64,000 nt of DNA, from NCBI GenBank assembly GCA_016124675.1, contig WGNG01000008.1, forward strand, positions 62,001 through 126,000. The letters are read 5' to 3'. The notes beneath the pieces are model-generated. The model was not told where the DNA came from. It saw nothing but the letters and a program-made list of their open reading frames with translations, and searched no databases. Below are positions 30,037 to 38,564 of the stretch, in pieces (the first letter of the stretch is position 1; every line of letters begins with the position of its first letter). This stretch comes from Alphaproteobacteria bacterium. GTDB taxonomy: Bacteria; Pseudomonadota; Alphaproteobacteria; Caulobacterales; Maricaulaceae. The translations under genes were made by a program, and so were the position numbers.

Positions 30037-31343
30037 GCCGGACCTTTGAGACCGTGGAGGAGCAGGTGGAGATAATCCTCGCTCGCCGAGCGCGGGTCTT
30101 CAGCCAGGCTCCAGCCGGAGATATGGGTCGCTGCGGCCAGGGTGTAGCCGCCGTTCAGGAAGAGGACGCCGGCGAGAATCTCCTCGATCAGCCCGGTGTC
30201 GAGAGCGCGAATCTCTCCGGTCTCCATGCCCTCGGCCAGGGCGTCGCCGAGGCGCAGGGCGATATTGCGCATGCGGGTCTGGTAGCGCCGGCGCCGGGGC
30301 GAGGGAAGCACCGCCGCCATGCCGGGGCGGATCAGCGGCTCCACGCCCGCAGCCTGCCGGTAGATCAGCTCGGCGAGCACGCTGCGCACCCGGTTCAGCG
30401 CGGACAGCTCGGCGGCCTCGGCCAGGCTCAGGGCGCGCTCCACGATCTGCAGGGAACGGTCAAGGCACTGGTCCAGGAACTGCTCCTTGTCCTGGATGTG
30501 ATAATAGAACGCCCCCCGCGACACCCCCAGCGCCGCGGCGACCTCGGCAAGGGACGCGCCGCCGAAACCCTTCTGGTTGAACAGCCGCGAACCGGCCTTG
30601 AGGAAGGCCTCGCGCTTCATCCGGTTGCGTGCGTCCCGGTCAAAGATCGCCAGCGTCTCATCGCTGGCCAGGTCAAGCGGCGCAGGCGCACCGGCCGCCG
30701 CGCCGGCTGCGGCGAGCCCGTGTCCAAGCAGATCAGCCAGCGCCGCCCGCGCCGCGCGGATGTCCCCCTCCTTGCCCGTCCCGCCCTGGCGTTCGGCAAG
30801 CCAGTCCAGCAATTCCAGCACCAGCACGGTGACCGGTTCAGGCCGTCGCACCGGCGCGCCCGCATGCGCGATCCAGCCGGCCACGAGCGCGTTGATCTGA
30901 GCCACCGCTTCGGCCACGCGCCCGGCGATCTGCACCCGCACAGTGTCCGGCAGCGCCTCCAGATCCCGCAGGGCCGCCAGATGCGCCCGCCGCCCGCAGG
31001 CGGCCTCTTCAAGCTGGGCCGCATAGGCTGAGACCAGCGCCTGGATGCGGTCAGCCGGATCGCCCTGCGCAGCCTGCGCGGTGCTGACGGCGTCGTGCAG
31101 GAAGTCGGCGGCGGCGCGGAAGACGGCCTCGGCGAGGTCTTCCTTGCTGGCAAAATAATAGGCGATGCTGGTCTTGGTCAGCCCCAGATCAGCGGCGACA
31201 TCCTCCAGCCGGGTATGGGCGAAACCCTGCTCGTTGAAGCGCTGGGCCGCCGCGGACACGATCGCCCCGAGCTTGCGCTGGCGCTCCTGCTTGCGGGAGA
31301 AAGGCGAGCTGTGATCGGGGAAGTCCGGCCGCAGAACCGACAT
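30033..31343 (-). CDS. Tandem double-TetR transcriptional regulator
   Basis: The 436-residue protein contains two complete TetR-type DNA-binding domains in one chain. HTH 1 is at about residues 21-75 (LEDVAADLGLTKTSIAYYFASKEDL) and HTH 2 at about 238-292 (LAEVAAALGVSRGAFYYHIQDKEQFL). Each is followed by its own helical ligand/dimerisation region, roughly 80-225 and 295-436. Ordinary TetR proteins have about 200 residues and dimerise; this one could bind DNA as a monomer or as a four-headed dimer. The ATG at 31343 follows GGGAGGA. It heads the operon with the exported lyase and carboxypeptidase and is divergent from the TonB receptor, so it probably represses both sides. Confidence 0.9.
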   Translation of the reverse strand: MSVLRPDFPDHSSPFSRKQERQRKLGAIVSAAAQRFNEQGFAHTRLEDVAADLGLTKTSIAYYFASKEDLAEAVFRAAADFLHDAVSTAQAAQGDPADRIQALVSAYAAQLEEAACGRRAHLAALRDLEALPDTVRVQIAGRVAEAVAQINALVAGWIAHAGAPVRRPEPVTVLVLELLDWLAERQGGTGKEGDIRAARAALADLLGHGLAAAGAAAGAPAPLDLASDETLAIFDRDARNRMKREAFLKAGSRLFNQKGFGGASLAEVAAALGVSRGAFYYHIQDKEQFLDQCLDRSLQIVERALSLAEAAELSALNRVRSVLAELIYRQAAGVEPLIRPGMAAVLPSPRRRRYQTRMRNIALRLGDALAEGMETGEIRALDTGLIEEILAGVLFLNGGYTLAAATHISGWSLAEDPRSASEDYLHLLLHGLKGPA

Positions 31344-31441
31344 GGCGGATAGGGTCCTCCCTTCGATTGCACGCCCGGCGCGCCAGCCCGGACTCGCCGA
31401 TACGGCGGCAAAAGGCAACCCGCCGCTTTAAATTTGAACCG

Positions 31442-31464
31442 AGTGTATCTTTTTCGTTGACACT
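31442..31464. promoter_or_regulatory. Candidate operator/promoter for the TonB receptor
   Basis: AGTGT-N13-ACACT is an inverted repeat whose right arm overlaps TTGACA (31457-31462), a perfect -35 hexamer on the plus strand. No good -10 follows at 17 bases (CTCTCT). This is a plausible site for the divergent TetR protein. Confidence 0.35.
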
Positions 31465-31515
31465 GTCCAGCCAACCTTGCTCTCTTCACGAAAACACATA
31501 ACCGGGGAGGGAATG

Positions 31516-34500
31516 ATGTCAATCAGAGCCATTTTGAATTCGGGCGCGGCGCTTGGCGCGCTGGCGCTGGGCGGGGCGGCGCTGGCGCAGGAGCCGGTGA
31601 CGACACCGCAGCCGCAGCCGGCAGCGGAGCGCCAGGCGGATGACGTGATCATCGTCACCGGCACCAATATCCGGGGCGCGCGCATCAATGAGGCGCTCCC
31701 GGTCACGATCCTCACCGAAGCCGACCTGGCCGCCATTGGCGGGGTGGACGGCGAGGACCTGATTCGCGCCCTGCCATCCCAGGGCAGCGTCCAGTTCCGC
31801 AACGACAACAACACCACCAACAATAACGCGCGCGGCGACATCGCCTCCATCAACCTGCGCTCCATCGGATCGAGCGGCACGCTGGTGCTGCTCAACGGAC
31901 GCCGGGTCGTCAATCACCCGTCCACCCAGGCCGAATTGTCCACACCGGTGACCACGGTGAACGTCAATGCCCTGCCGGTGGCAGGCATTTCGAGGGTGGA
32001 AGTGCTCAATGACGGCGCGTCAGCCATCTATGGCAGCGACGCGGTCGCCGGCGTGTTCAACACCATCCTGACCGACAATTTCACCGGGTTTAACGTGCAG
32101 GCGCGTCACCTCTGGGCGACAGGCAACGGCCTCAACGAACAAACCCTGACCGCGCGCGGGGGCGAGGACTTCAACGGCGGGCGCACCAACGTGTCCTTCT
32201 CCGCCGAGTATTCGCGCCGCGAGGGCCTGTTCTCCAGGGAAATCCCGGCGGCGGCCAGCGAAGACATGCGCCCTCTGCTCGTGGGAACCAGTTTTGAAGA
32301 CAGCGCGTCCTTCGACAATCGCGCCACCCAGACGCCCTGGGGTCAGTGGACGCTGAACACCACCTCGTCCACGCGCGTGCGCCGCAACGGGGCGACGCTG
32401 ACCTCGACCGGGGGCGTCTTCCACTTCCAGCCCGACACCTTCCCGGGATGCCTTGGCAATACCGCCAACGCCCTGTCCGTGCCTGGTCTGTGCATCGATG
32501 ATGGCTCCCAGGACCGCGATCTGCGCTATGACGGCGCCACCGAGCGCTCGATCATCTCCGACCGCGACCGGTTCAACGCCTTCGCGTTTCTGAACCACGA
32601 GCTCGACAACGGGATGGAGATGTATGGCGAGCTGGGCTTCTACTGGGCCGAGACCCGCTCCACCAACGAGCCGCGCAACGGTATCGGAGGCACGGAGATT
32701 TCGGTTCCGGCGCAGTATTATTACAACCCGTTCGGTCCGGTGACGTTCTCTGACGGCCGGCCAAACCCCAACCGCCTCTCGGGCCTGACCAACGTCCCCG
32801 CTGGCGGTCTGCCGGTGTTCACCGATGCGGGCCGCTACCGCTTCGTCGATGTCGGCTTCCGCGACATCGTGGTGATCAACTCCCAGTTCCGCGCCCTGGG
32901 CGGCGCGCGCGGCACGTTCGGCCGATCCGGCTGGGATTGGGATTCGGCTGTCCTGTACAACCGCTCCTACGCCGAGGACTCGGTCAACAACTCGATCTCG
33001 CGCAGCCTCTTCCAGCGCGAGCTGCTGAAGGAAACCCCGGACGTCTACAACCTGTTCAACGGGGGCGATCCGGCCAACCCGTCAGTAGGCGACGCCACGG
33101 CGAACCCGCGCAATCTGATCGAGCCGTTCCTGGTGGACGTGGTGCGCGAAAGCACCGCCGAGCTGGCGCTGGCGGACTTCCGGGTCAGCAATGGCGAGGT
33201 GTTCAATGTGCCCGGCGGCGCGGTCGGCATCGCCGCCGGCGTCGAGGCCCGCTATGAGGCCTATGACGAAGACCGCGACGCGCGGGTGGACGGGACCATC
33301 ACCTTTACCGATCTGGTGACCGGCGAGTTCAGCGAAACCGATATCTACGGCACCAGCCCGACGCCGGACTCCAGCGGGTCGCGAGAAGTGCTGGCGGCCT
33401 TCGCCGAAGCATCGATCCCGCTCGTCAGCCCGGACATGAACATCCCCCTCGTCGATACGTTCGACGTCCAGCTCGCCGCCCGATACGAGGAGTATTCCGA
33501 CTTCGGCGGCAGCGGGATCAAGCCGCGCATCGCAGCGGCCTGGACCCCGTTCGGCGGCATCAAGTTCCGCGGCGCCTATTCTCAAGGCTTCCGCGCCCCC
33601 AACCTGATTGTCATCAATGAAGGCGTGGACCGGTCCAACGCCCGCGAAGACAGCTATGCCTGCGAAGCGGGCGCGCGTAACGGGACCTTCGCCAATTTTG
33701 GCGCCTGCACCGGCTTCAGCGAAGGGCGCACCGAGCGCCGTGCGGTCGCCGCCGATATCGGCCCGGAAGACGCGACGAACGTCACCTTTGGCGTGGTGCT
33801 TGAACCGCGCGGCATCACGGGGCCCATGCGCTTCCTCAACGGCCTGACCATCACCGTGGACCGTTGGGAGATCCAGCGCGAGAACGTGGTGGGCGTGTTC
33901 GGCGCCGAGAACCATATCAGCCTGGACTATCTCTTGCGCCTGCAGGGCAGTTCCAACCCCAACGTCGTGCGCGCCGCGCCGACGGTGGACCAGGTCGCCT
34001 TCTACGCGGCCGCCGGCCTTGATCCGGCCGGGGACATCCTGTTCATCCAGGACACCTATGACAACAACGAGAATATCGATGTCGAGGGCACCGATTTCGG
34101 GGTGTATTACAGCTTCACCGATACCCGGCTTGGCGATTTCGACATCAAGGTCAACGCCTCCTACCTCGACACCTATTTCATCGCCCTGTCGCCGGGCGCC
34201 CAGCAAATCCGCGATGCAGTGGACAGCGGCGCCATCTCCAATGAAATCACCGTGTCCCAGGAAGGTGAGATCATCCGTCAGGATGGTCAGCCGGAGTGGC
34301 GGATCGCCGGTGGCGTGACCTGGGCGCATCCCAACGGTTTCGGGGCTGGCGTTCGCGCCGACTATACCAGCGACTTCATCGACACCGGCGTCAGCTTCAA
34401 CGCGGCCGGCGAACCCTTCATCGTCGAGTCCTGGACCTCAACCAATGCCTATGTCGAGTACACGGTCAGCCGTCCGGGCCCGCTTGAAGGCCTGAGGACA

Positions 34501-34626
34501 CGGATCGGGGCCAACAACATCTTTGATGTGGACCCGCCGCTGGCCGACGAAACCAACGGCTATGACGCTGCCTATCACAGCGTGCGCGGCCGCCAGGTTT
34601 ATATCGACCTGCGCCTCGCGTTCTGA
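31516..34626 (+). CDS. TonB-dependent receptor (large, peptide/oligomer-type)
   Basis: The 1036-residue protein has a signal peptide (MSIRAILNSGAALGALALGGAALA), a TonB-box-like VIIVTGTNIRG, and a plug with INLRSIGSSGTLVLLNGRRVV and DGASAIYGSDAVAGVFN. A barrel follows, ending TYIDLRLAF-like (VYIDLRLAF), the classical C-terminal phenylalanine. The size and the RSIGSSGTLVLLNGRR motif fit the large alphaproteobacterial receptors used for nutrients rather than siderophores. Two ATG codons are adjacent (31513 and 31516); the second has better spacing (five bases) from GGAGG. It opens the operon with an exported hydrolase and a DASS transporter. Confidence 0.92.
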   Translation: MSIRAILNSGAALGALALGGAALAQEPVTTPQPQPAAERQADDVIIVTGTNIRGARINEALPVTILTEADLAAIGGVDGEDLIRALPSQGSVQFRNDNNTTNNNARGDIASINLRSIGSSGTLVLLNGRRVVNHPSTQAELSTPVTTVNVNALPVAGISRVEVLNDGASAIYGSDAVAGVFNTILTDNFTGFNVQARHLWATGNGLNEQTLTARGGEDFNGGRTNVSFSAEYSRREGLFSREIPAAASEDMRPLLVGTSFEDSASFDNRATQTPWGQWTLNTTSSTRVRRNGATLTSTGGVFHFQPDTFPGCLGNTANALSVPGLCIDDGSQDRDLRYDGATERSIISDRDRFNAFAFLNHELDNGMEMYGELGFYWAETRSTNEPRNGIGGTEISVPAQYYYNPFGPVTFSDGRPNPNRLSGLTNVPAGGLPVFTDAGRYRFVDVGFRDIVVINSQFRALGGARGTFGRSGWDWDSAVLYNRSYAEDSVNNSISRSLFQRELLKETPDVYNLFNGGDPANPSVGDATANPRNLIEPFLVDVVRESTAELALADFRVSNGEVFNVPGGAVGIAAGVEARYEAYDEDRDARVDGTITFTDLVTGEFSETDIYGTSPTPDSSGSREVLAAFAEASIPLVSPDMNIPLVDTFDVQLAARYEEYSDFGGSGIKPRIAAAWTPFGGIKFRGAYSQGFRAPNLIVINEGVDRSNAREDSYACEAGARNGTFANFGACTGFSEGRTERRAVAADIGPEDATNVTFGVVLEPRGITGPMRFLNGLTITVDRWEIQRENVVGVFGAENHISLDYLLRLQGSSNPNVVRAAPTVDQVAFYAAAGLDPAGDILFIQDTYDNNENIDVEGTDFGVYYSFTDTRLGDFDIKVNASYLDTYFIALSPGAQQIRDAVDSGAISNEITVSQEGEIIRQDGQPEWRIAGGVTWAHPNGFGAGVRADYTSDFIDTGVSFNAAGEPFIVESWTSTNAYVEYTVSRPGPLEGLRTRIGANNIFDVDPPLADETNGYDAAYHSVRGRQVYIDLRLAF

Positions 34627-34640
34627 TCAAGCGGGATCCA

Positions 34641-34669
34641 GGGGCGCCGCCTGCCACAGGCGGCGCCCC
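34641..34669 (+). terminator. Strong hairpin between receptor and hydrolase, possible attenuator
   Basis: A perfect 12-bp stem (GGGGCGCCGCCT with its complement) with a GCCAC loop ends nine bases before the hydrolase ATG. There is no T-run (GATTGCGT follows), so it may protect the receptor mRNA end or lower downstream expression rather than terminate. Confidence 0.5.
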
Positions 34670-34678
34670 GATTGCGTC

Positions 34679-35545
34679 ATGCGCACCGCCCTCACCCTCA
34701 TCCTGACCGCGTTCGCGGTGCTGACCGCCCCCGCCTCCAGCCAGGCGCTGCGTACGGGCAGTTTCGTGTTCGACGCCTGGCAGGGACCGCCCCTGCGCGT
34801 GTACTTCGTCGAACCCGCAGACGGGCCAATGGACGGTGCGCCCGTGGTGATCGTGCTGCACGGCGTGGACCGCAACGCCGATGTCTACGCCCGCAACTGG
34901 CAGGAGCTGGCGGCTGTCTACGGCCTAAGGGTCTATGCGCCGGAATTCACCAACGACGCCTTCCCCGGCGCCGCCATGTACAATCTCGGCGGCTGGGGCA
35001 CGGACGGGCCATTCGCGTTCGCCGCCTTCGAGCCCTTGTTCGATGTGATCGCCGCGCGCGGCGGAGATGCGGCGGGCTATCACCTGTTCGGTCACTCGGC
35101 TGGAGCGCAGGTCGCCCATCGCGCCGTATTGCTGGAGCCGCTGCCGCGCCTCATCACCGCCTACGCCGCCAATGCCGGCTGGTATGCCCTGCCCCATGAG
35201 GGCGTGGCCTGGCCCTATGGCCTCAGCGGCGCCGGCATCGAAGAGGCGGCGGTGCGCGCCTGGCTGGAAGCCCCGCTGATGATTTTGCTGGGCGACCAGG
35301 ACACCGATCCGCGCCACCGCCACCTGCGGCGCACGCCAGACGCCGCCGCCCAGGGGCCCCACCGCTATGCCAGGGGCGCCTTTTTCGCCAGCGTCGGCCG
35401 GGCGCAGGCTGAAGCGCTCGGCGCTGACTTCAACTGGCGCGTCGGGTCGGTTCCCGGCGTCGCCCATGACAATGCCGGCATGGCGCAGGCGGCGGCGGCG
35501 CTCATCGCGCAATATCCCGACGGCTTCACCGCGCCCGCCGACTAA
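34679..35545 (+). CDS. Exported alpha/beta hydrolase (PHB-depolymerase-like)
   Basis: The 288-residue protein has a signal peptide (MRTALTLILTAFAVLTAPASSQA) and an alpha/beta hydrolase fold. The oxyanion strand is VVIVLHGVDRNADVYARNW and the nucleophile elbow is LFGHSAGAQVAHR (Ser in GHSAG). A probable acidic residue lies in LLGDQDTDPRHRHLRRTP, and the His is in VPGVAHDNAGM. The overall style is that of polyhydroxybutyrate-depolymerase/feruloyl-esterase-like proteins. It should act in the periplasm on an ester or amide imported by the receptor encoded just before it. No clear Shine-Dalgarno sequence precedes the ATG; the hairpin described above lies there instead. Confidence 0.8.
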   Translation: MRTALTLILTAFAVLTAPASSQALRTGSFVFDAWQGPPLRVYFVEPADGPMDGAPVVIVLHGVDRNADVYARNWQELAAVYGLRVYAPEFTNDAFPGAAMYNLGGWGTDGPFAFAAFEPLFDVIAARGGDAAGYHLFGHSAGAQVAHRAVLLEPLPRLITAYAANAGWYALPHEGVAWPYGLSGAGIEEAAVRAWLEAPLMILLGDQDTDPRHRHLRRTPDAAAQGPHRYARGAFFASVGRAQAEALGADFNWRVGSVPGVAHDNAGMAQAAAALIAQYPDGFTAPAD

Positions 35546-35563
35546 TCGAGATCAGGACACGTC

Positions 35564-37027
35564 ATGACCGCATCCGAACCTGCAGCCGGTCCGGCCCTGT
35601 ACCAGCGCATCGGCCTGGTCCTCGGACCGGTGGCTGCGGGGCTTGTGGCGACTGTTTTCGCGCCCGAAGGCCTGCCGCGCGAGGCCGTTCTGGTGGCCGC
35701 CATCGGCGTGCTGATGGCGATCTGGTGGGCGACCGAGGCCATTCCGGTAGCCGTCACCGCCTTCCTGCCCCTGGTCGCGCTGCCCATTCTTGACGTGGCG
35801 CCGCTGAGCAGTATGGCCGCGCCCTATGCCAATCCGATCATCTACCTGTTTTTCGGCGGCTTCGTGATCGCCCTGGCCATCGAGCGCTGCGGCCTGCACC
35901 GGCGCATTGCGCTGAGCGTGTTCGCGCTCTCCGGCGCCGATGCGCGTGGCCTCGTCGCCGGGTTCATGATCGCGGCGGCGTTCGTGAGCATGTGGATATC
36001 CAACACCTCCACGACGCTGATGCTCCTGCCCATCGCGGTTTCGGTGGTGACTGTCATCGCCGAAACCATGCCCACGCTGTCCTTGCGTCAGCGCAATCAT
36101 TTCGGCATCTCGCTGCTGCTGGGACTGGCCTATGGCGCGACGCTGGGCGGGATGGCCACGCTGGTGGGTACGCCGCCCAACGCCTTCATGGCCGGCTTCA
36201 TGGCTGATAACTATGGCGTGGAGATCGATTTCGCGCGCTGGATGCTGGTGGGCCTGCCGGTCACGCTGGTGCTGCTGCCGCTGGCCTGGCTGCTGCTGAC
36301 CCGGATCATGTTCCCGATCGACTTCAAGGCTTCGCCCGAAACGCTGCGCTACATCAAGTCCATGCGCACCAGCCTGGGCTCCATGAGCAAGGCCGAGGTG
36401 CGCACCGCCGGCCTGTTCCTGTTTCTGGTGGCCGGCTGGCTCGGGCGCGGCTGGCTGGAAGGCCTGCCCTTCGTGGGCGATCTCAGCGACACCGGCGTGG
36501 CGATGATCGCCGCAATGGCGGCCTTCCTCATCCCGTCAGGCAAGAAGGGCGAGGCGCTGATGACCTGGGACAGCATGTCCCGCCTGCCCTGGGGCGTGCT
36601 GATCCTGTTCGGCGGCGGCCTTGCGCTGGCCGCGGCGGTGAGCAGCTCGGGCCTCGCCTTGTGGCTGGGCCAGCAGCTATCCGGAATCGGGACCGTCAAC
36701 GCCGTGCTGCTGGTGGTCGCCGCCACGGCGCTGGTGATCTTCCTGACCGAGCTGACCAGCAATCTGGCCACCACCGCCACCTTCCTGCCGGTCATTGCCG
36801 CCATCGGGGTGGAGACCGGACAGGACCCGCTCATCTATGTCATTCCCGTCACCCTGGCGGCGAGCTGCGCCTTCATGCTGCCGGTGGCCACGCCGCCCAA
36901 CGCGGTGGTGTTCAGCTCCGGACTGGTGGCGATCCCGACCATGGCCCGGGTAGGCCTGGTGCTCAACATCATCGCGGTGGCTGTGCTCAGCGTGGTGGCG
37001 CTGGTGATCGCGCCGGCCGTGTTCTGA
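35564..37027 (+). CDS. DASS/SLC13-family dicarboxylate transporter
   Basis: The 487-residue inner-membrane protein has about eleven helices and the two S-N-T type substrate/sodium hairpins of the divalent-anion:sodium symporter family: MWISNTSTTLMLLPI (about residue 147) and TELTSNLATTATFLPV (about residue 395). Each is followed by a TPPNA stretch (VGTPPNAF, ATPPNAVVF), as in VcINDY. These transporters take up succinate, fumarate, malate or sulfate with sodium. It is the last gene of the receptor operon, 18 bases after the hydrolase. Next to a lyase of the fumarate-releasing superfamily, a C4-dicarboxylate is the most economical substrate. Confidence 0.92.
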   Translation: MTASEPAAGPALYQRIGLVLGPVAAGLVATVFAPEGLPREAVLVAAIGVLMAIWWATEAIPVAVTAFLPLVALPILDVAPLSSMAAPYANPIIYLFFGGFVIALAIERCGLHRRIALSVFALSGADARGLVAGFMIAAAFVSMWISNTSTTLMLLPIAVSVVTVIAETMPTLSLRQRNHFGISLLLGLAYGATLGGMATLVGTPPNAFMAGFMADNYGVEIDFARWMLVGLPVTLVLLPLAWLLLTRIMFPIDFKASPETLRYIKSMRTSLGSMSKAEVRTAGLFLFLVAGWLGRGWLEGLPFVGDLSDTGVAMIAAMAAFLIPSGKKGEALMTWDSMSRLPWGVLILFGGGLALAAAVSSSGLALWLGQQLSGIGTVNAVLLVVAATALVIFLTELTSNLATTATFLPVIAAIGVETGQDPLIYVIPVTLAASCAFMLPVATPPNAVVFSSGLVAIPTMARVGLVLNIIAVAVLSVVALVIAPAVF

Positions 37028-37049
37028 GGCCGGGTTGAATGCGTTTTAA

Positions 37050-37125
37050 TGGTGGGCGGTGACGGGCTCGAACCGCCGACCCTCTCGGTGTAAACGAGAT
37101 GCTCTACCAACTGAGCTAACCGCCC
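37050..37125 (-). tRNA. tRNA-Val (TAC)
   Basis: 76 bases with encoded CCA. The acceptor is GGGCGGT, the D arm is AGCTCAGTTGGTAGAGC, the anticodon stem is TCTCG/CGAGA with loop TTTACAC (anticodon TAC), and the T loop is TTCGAGC. Confidence 0.97.
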
Positions 37126-37136
37126 CTGGCCTCTGT

Positions 37137-38303
37137 CTACTCTGCCCGGCCCGCCGGCTTCAACCGGTCTGATCCGTAGCAGCCAAGCTGACGCACGGTT
37201 TTGGCGTGGCGTGACAGGTGCGCCAGGGCGCGCGCCACGGCCGGATCGTCCTCGTGGCCTTCCAGGTCGAGGAAGAAGAGCTGCTCCCATGGCGCGCCCG
37301 CCACGGGCCGGCTTTCCAGCTTGGTGAGGTTCACGCCTTCGGTGCGGAAGCCCTCCAGCGCGCTGATCAGCGAGCCCGCCTCGTCGCTGGTGACCACCAC
37401 CAGCGACGTCTTGCACGGCAGGAGCCGCGAGGCGGGCGCGGGGTCCAGCGCCAGCGATACAAAGCGCGTCTCGTTGCCGGCGAAGTCGGAGATATTGGGT
37501 TCGATCACATTGAGCCCGAACAGGCGCGCCGCATCCGGGCTCGCCACGGCGGCCACGCCTGCCCCCTCGTCAAGCGCCCGCTCCAGCGCGCGGGTGGTGG
37601 AGGATACAGAGACTTTCTGCAGATCGGGCCTCGAATTGAGCCAGCGCTGGGCCTGGCGCAGCGCCTGGGGATGGCCGTAGACGGTGCGCACCACACCCAC
37701 ATCGCTGGCCTTGCCGATCAGGGCGTGGACGATGCGCTGATGATGCTCGCCGGCGATCTTGAGGCGGGTTTCACGCAAGAGGTCATAGACCTCCACAATG
37801 CCGCCGGTGGCGGTGTTCTCAATGGGCAGGAAGCCGTACTCTGCCTCGCCCGCCTCCACCGCAGCAAAGATGGCGGCATAGTCGCGCTTGATCACCGGCG
37901 CCACGCCGGAATAGCGCCCGGAGTAGTGGGCATAGACGCCAAAGTGCGAATAGCTGCCCGGTCCACCGAGATAGGCGACGCGCGCCTCGGTCAGCAGCCG
38001 GTCGCCCGCGCGCGCATCCAGCCCGGCGCGCTGGCGGCGCAGGGAGTCGTCGATGATGGCCTGGAACAGGGTCTCGATGAAACGCGCGTCCAGCCCCGCC
38101 TCGCCGCCCATTTTGACCGCGCGCGCGATCACGTCCTGCTCGCGCTCCACATCGCGCACCGGTGTCTGCTCGCCGGCTTTCAGCGCGCCCAGCGCCTCGC
38201 CCAGACGGCGGCGCTCGGCCAGGAGGCGGATCAGCTCGGCATCCGCCCGGTCGATGGCGGCGCGCAGCACGGCGCGTTCATTGCGCGGTTCGGGCGGGGT
38301 CAT
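37137..38303 (-). CDS. pheA: Chorismate mutase / prephenate dehydratase (P-protein)
   Basis: The 388-residue bifunctional enzyme makes phenylpyruvate from chorismate via prephenate. Residues about 5-95 form an AroQ-type chorismate mutase helix bundle (LRAAIDRADAELIRLLAERRRLGEAL). Residues about 108-285 are prephenate dehydratase (VAYLGGPGSYSHFGV, LPIENTATGGIVEVYDLL, and the TRF motif in NETRFVSLAL). A C-terminal ACT domain carries the ESRP motif for phenylalanine inhibition (GVNLTKLESRPVAG). In the mutase part an extended KxGxxxGLD segment leads into the dehydratase. A terminator-like hairpin lies between its start and an upstream short reading frame, suggesting attenuation. Confidence 0.96.
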   Translation of the reverse strand: MTPPEPRNERAVLRAAIDRADAELIRLLAERRRLGEALGALKAGEQTPVRDVEREQDVIARAVKMGGEAGLDARFIETLFQAIIDDSLRRQRAGLDARAGDRLLTEARVAYLGGPGSYSHFGVYAHYSGRYSGVAPVIKRDYAAIFAAVEAGEAEYGFLPIENTATGGIVEVYDLLRETRLKIAGEHHQRIVHALIGKASDVGVVRTVYGHPQALRQAQRWLNSRPDLQKVSVSSTTRALERALDEGAGVAAVASPDAARLFGLNVIEPNISDFAGNETRFVSLALDPAPASRLLPCKTSLVVVTSDEAGSLISALEGFRTEGVNLTKLESRPVAGAPWEQLFFLDLEGHEDDPAVARALAHLSRHAKTVRQLGCYGSDRLKPAGRAE

Positions 38304-38321
38304 GATGGTCTCCTGACAAAC

Positions 38322-38346
38322 AAAAACCCCCGCTTTGCGGCGGGGG
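38322..38346 (-). terminator. Attenuator-type terminator in the pheA leader
   Basis: Read on the minus strand, CCCCCGC-CGCAAA-GCGGGGG is followed by five T, and it ends 18 bases before the pheA ATG, upstream of its CAGGAGA ribosome-binding site. No minus-strand gene lies upstream that would need it, because the next gene is on the plus strand. Confidence 0.75.
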
Positions 38347-38377
38347 CGGACTGGTCTTCATCTTCAAACAGACGAGC

Positions 38378-38455
38378 TCAGCCGGTCCCCTCAAGGCCGC
38401 CGGTATAGCCGGTAAAGGGATAGGTGGCCGGGCGCGTGATCATGCGATGCAGCAT
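38378..38455 (-). CDS. Possible pheA leader peptide
   Basis: A 25-codon reading frame (or 21 from an internal ATG at 38443) encodes MLHRMITRPATYPFTGYTGG followed by LEGTG. It contains TAT-CCC-TTT-ACC-GGC-TAT, a Tyr/Phe cluster with one rare TTT, and its stop lies about 30 bases upstream of the attenuator hairpin. The GGCGG just after the cluster could pair with CCGCC of the terminator stem. There is no Shine-Dalgarno sequence; only one Phe codon is present, fewer than in classical pheL. The call is tentative. Confidence 0.35.
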   Translation of the reverse strand: MLHRMITRPATYPFTGYTGGLEGTG

Positions 38456-38564
38456 GGCGCAGCGGCGTTTGTCCGGTCAAGCGGGAAAACCGCGCGCGTT
38501 GACTCCCGCGCCCCGGCGCGCTCCGATCACGCTGCGATATCGATACAGGGTACAGGAGATCACC

